Source of the DNA: Oleiagrimonas sp.
Lineage (GTDB): Bacteria > Pseudomonadota > Gammaproteobacteria > Xanthomonadales > Rhodanobacteraceae
Assembly (NCBI RefSeq): GCF_027858935.1
Contig: NZ_JAQIBU010000046.1
Coordinates: forward strand, 1 to 41,458
Direction: 5' to 3'
DNA: 41,458 nucleotides
The position numbers and the translations under genes are program-made. Below the pieces are notes generated by a model. The model did not search any database, was not told the DNA's origin, and worked only from the letters and a program-made list of their open reading frames with translations. Of this stretch, positions 38,845 through 41,458 are shown in pieces (position 1 is the stretch's first letter; each line of letters starts with the position of its first letter).

Positions 38845-40206
38845 ATGTCGACAAGCGAAGAAGCCAAAGGCGGGATTTCGCCCCTGCCGCAGCTGCCCTT
38901 GCTGCAGGCAGGCGAGCGTTCGCGCATTGTGGCCTGGTGCGCAGGTGCGCCGGTGCGCGCCGATGTATTTCTGGCGCATGTGCGGCAGGTGCACGGGCTT
39001 ATTCCTCCGGGAACCTGTGTGGTCAATCTGTGCGAGGACCGTTACCACTTCCTGGTGGCGTTCTGCGCCATCGTACTTGCCGGCCAGGCCAATCTGCTGC
39101 CGCCTTCGCGTGCACCGCAGCCCGTGGCCGAGATCATGCTCGCGCATCCGGACTGCCATGTGCTGGCTGATGGCGAGGTGTCGCGGCCGATCGAGGGCAT
39201 GATCCGCATGCCGGCCCTGCATGCCGCCATCGATGCCCTGTTTGAAATACCGGACATCCCTGCCGGACAGATCGCGGTGATCGGCTATACCTCCGGATCG
39301 ACCGGCAAGCCGCAGGCCAACCACAAGACCTGGGGTTCCCTGCATGTCAGCAATGCCGGCAACCAACGCTGCCTCGAGCGTGTGCTGGGGCAGCCGTTCC
39401 ATATCCTGGCCACGGTGCCGCCACAGCACATGTACGGTCTGGAAATGTCGGTGCTTTTGCCCATGCTTGGCACGTCCAGCGTGCATGCAGGGCGGCCCTT
39501 CTTTGCCGCGGATATTGCCGCCGAACTGGACACGTTGCCGCAACCGCGTGTGCTGGTGCTCACACCGGTGCATCTGCGTGCGCTCATGGCCGAGACGGTG
39601 CACTTGCCCGCGCTGGCGGCCATGGTTTCGGCCACGGCGCCGATGCCGGTGGAGCTTGCGCGTGCGGCCGAGGCGCGTTTCGATGCACCGCTGCTGGAGG
39701 TGTTCGGGTCCACCGAAACCTGTGTCTTTGCCAGTCGCCGCACCGCGCAGGAAGATGCCTGGACGCTTTATCCGGGCACGCACCTGCATCCGCAACCGGA
39801 TGGCACACGCGTGGATGCACCGCAGCTGGATGGGCCGGTGACCCTGGCTGACGTGGTCGAACTGTCCGACGACACGCATTTTTTCCTGCGCGGCCGCAAC
39901 ACGGATCTGCTGGAGATTGCCGGCAAGCGGGCTTCACTCGGTGACCTCAACCAGCGTCTTTGCAGTATCGAGGGTGTCGAGGACGGTGTGATGTTCCAGC
40001 TCGATGCCACCGACGCCATGCAGGTGCGCCGGATCGCCGCCCTGTTCGTGGCGCCACGCTTGAGTGAGGCCGAGGTCATGGCACAGTTGCGCCAGATGCT
40101 CGACCCCGCGTTCCTGCCCCGGCCCTTGCGCAAGGTGAGCGTGTTGCCACGCAATGCGGCCGGGAAGTTGCCGCGTGGCACCCTGCTGGACGCGCTCCGG
40201 CACTGA
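38845..40206 (+). CDS. AMP-binding acyl/aryl-CoA(ACP) ligase resembling those of aryl-polyene/xanthomonadin pathways
   Basis: 'AVIGYTSGSTGKPQANHKTWGSL', 'LLEVFGSTETCVFASRRT', 'FFLRGRNTDLLEIAGKRASLGDLNQRL', 'PRPLRKVSVLPRNAAGKLPR'. Confidence 0.8.
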   Translation: MSTSEEAKGGISPLPQLPLLQAGERSRIVAWCAGAPVRADVFLAHVRQVHGLIPPGTCVVNLCEDRYHFLVAFCAIVLAGQANLLPPSRAPQPVAEIMLAHPDCHVLADGEVSRPIEGMIRMPALHAAIDALFEIPDIPAGQIAVIGYTSGSTGKPQANHKTWGSLHVSNAGNQRCLERVLGQPFHILATVPPQHMYGLEMSVLLPMLGTSSVHAGRPFFAADIAAELDTLPQPRVLVLTPVHLRALMAETVHLPALAAMVSATAPMPVELARAAEARFDAPLLEVFGSTETCVFASRRTAQEDAWTLYPGTHLHPQPDGTRVDAPQLDGPVTLADVVELSDDTHFFLRGRNTDLLEIAGKRASLGDLNQRLCSIEGVEDGVMFQLDATDAMQVRRIAALFVAPRLSEAEVMAQLRQMLDPAFLPRPLRKVSVLPRNAAGKLPRGTLLDALRH

Positions 40207-40331
40207 GGCAGTGCTCCCGACGCGCCGGGGTTTTCGTTATGCTCTCAAGCTTCGGCAGGGCGCGCGACCTTCGGTCGCGTGTCCGGGCGTCATCTGATGG
40301 CGCCTGTACCTGACAGCATTGGAGTACACCC

Positions 40332-41458
40332 ATGAAAGTCCTGGTCATCGGCGGCGGTGGGCGCGAGCATGCGCTGGCCTGGAAGCTCAAGCAGTCCAAG
40401 CGCGTCAGCGAGGTGATGGTCGCGCCTGGCAATGCCGGAACGGCTCTCGAGCCGGGACTGCGCAACGTGGCCGTGGACGTCAACGATATCGGCGCGCTGC
40501 TGCAGCTGGCCCGTGACCAGGCCGTGGATCTGACCGTGGTCGGACCCGAGGCACCGCTGGTGGCCGGGGTGGTCGACCGTTTCCGGGCTGCCGGCCTGCG
40601 CTGCTTCGGCCCGCGTGCGATTGCCGCGCAGCTGGAGGGCTCCAAAGCCTTCAGCAAGGACTTCCTGCAGCGTCACAATATCCCCACGGCGGGCTATGCC
40701 GTGTTCACGGAGCTGGATCGCGCCCTGACCTTCGTGCGCAAGCAGAAGATTCCGATCGTGATCAAGGCCGATGGCCTGGCCGCCGGCAAGGGCGTGGTGG
40801 TCGCGCTGACGCTGGCCGACGCCGAACAAGCGTTGCACGACATGCTTGGCGGCAAGGCTTTCGGCCAGGCTTCCGCGCGGGTGGTGATCGAGGAGTTCCT
40901 GGAAGGCGAGGAGGCCAGCTACATCGTCGTCAGCGACGGCCATGGTTTCCTGCCGATGGCATCCAGCCAGGATCACAAGCGCCGAGACGAGGGTGACCTG
41001 GGACCCAATACCGGCGGCATGGGCGCCTATTCCCCGGCGCCAGTGGTCACCGCCGAGGTCGAGCGGCGCATCCAGGAACAGGTCATCGAGCCGACTCTGC
41101 GCGGCATGGCCGCCGAAGGCGCGCCGTTCATCGGTTTCCTGTATGCCGGCCTGATGATCGATCGCGACGGTGCGCCGAAGGTGGTCGAGTTCAACGTGCG
41201 CTTCGGGGATCCGGAGACGCAGCCGATCATGCTGCGCCTGCAGTCGGATATGGTCGATCTGGTCGAGGCCGCGCTGGATGGCAAGCTGGAACGGGTGGAC
41301 ATGAAGTGGGACCCGCGCCCTGCGATCGCAGTGGTGCTGGCCTCGGGCGGCTATCCGGGCAAGGTCCGAAGCGGATTGCCAATCCAGGGTCATGACCAGG
41401 ATTTCGGCAACGACGTGAAAGTGTTCCATGCCGGTACCCAACTGGATGATGATGGCCA
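40332..41458 (+). CDS. purD: Phosphoribosylamine-glycine ligase, truncated by the window end
   Basis: 'MKVLVIGGGGREHALAWKLKQS', 'VVGPEAPLVAGVVDRF', 'IKADGLAAGKGVVVA', 'QDHKRRDEGDLGPNTGGMGAYSPAPVV', 'EFNVRFGDPETQ'. Confidence 0.98.
   Translation, partial: MKVLVIGGGGREHALAWKLKQSKRVSEVMVAPGNAGTALEPGLRNVAVDVNDIGALLQLARDQAVDLTVVGPEAPLVAGVVDRFRAAGLRCFGPRAIAAQLEGSKAFSKDFLQRHNIPTAGYAVFTELDRALTFVRKQKIPIVIKADGLAAGKGVVVALTLADAEQALHDMLGGKAFGQASARVVIEEFLEGEEASYIVVSDGHGFLPMASSQDHKRRDEGDLGPNTGGMGAYSPAPVVTAEVERRIQEQVIEPTLRGMAAEGAPFIGFLYAGLMIDRDGAPKVVEFNVRFGDPETQPIMLRLQSDMVDLVEAALDGKLERVDMKWDPRPAIAVVLASGGYPGKVRSGLPIQGHDQDFGNDVKVFHAGTQLDDDG

Overview
The window is high-GC gammaproteobacterial chromosome, most like Xanthomonadales/Rhodanobacteraceae by gene content (a family-level inference; no search was run). 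It has four blocks. (1) Positions 1-7127: a tightly packed, probably co-translated cassette. It holds the C-terminal part of a TonB-dependent receptor, a PstS-like periplasmic binding protein (PBP), a beta-propeller protein, an exported protein with two copies of the same domain, and a fusion of two PstS-like domains. No ABC permease or ATPase is present. This is the best candidate for an undescribed system. (2) About 7200-16400: a variable, denitrification-type region. It contains a truncated AlkA-like gene, a DUF488 gene, sirB2-like, nnrS, a DNR-like regulator, quinol NO reductase (norZ), an AniA-like nirK, a 4-Cys FNR, and a decayed IS3-family remnant ending at the 3' end of a tRNA(CAT) gene. 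FNR/DNR-type boxes are visible upstream of nnrS and norZ. (3) 16398-30051: rarD, rpoD, dtd, an LpxL-like acyltransferase, and glycan/LPS-type glycosyltransferases with a UDP-glucuronate decarboxylase. (4) 30096-end: rsmB, fmt, def, a LysM protein, dprA, topA, tsaC, an AMP-ligase and purD (truncated by the window end). Several intergenic inverted repeats, notably at 25256-25286, 10706-10737 and in the topA leader, are not explained by the genes. All family calls come from reading motifs by eye.
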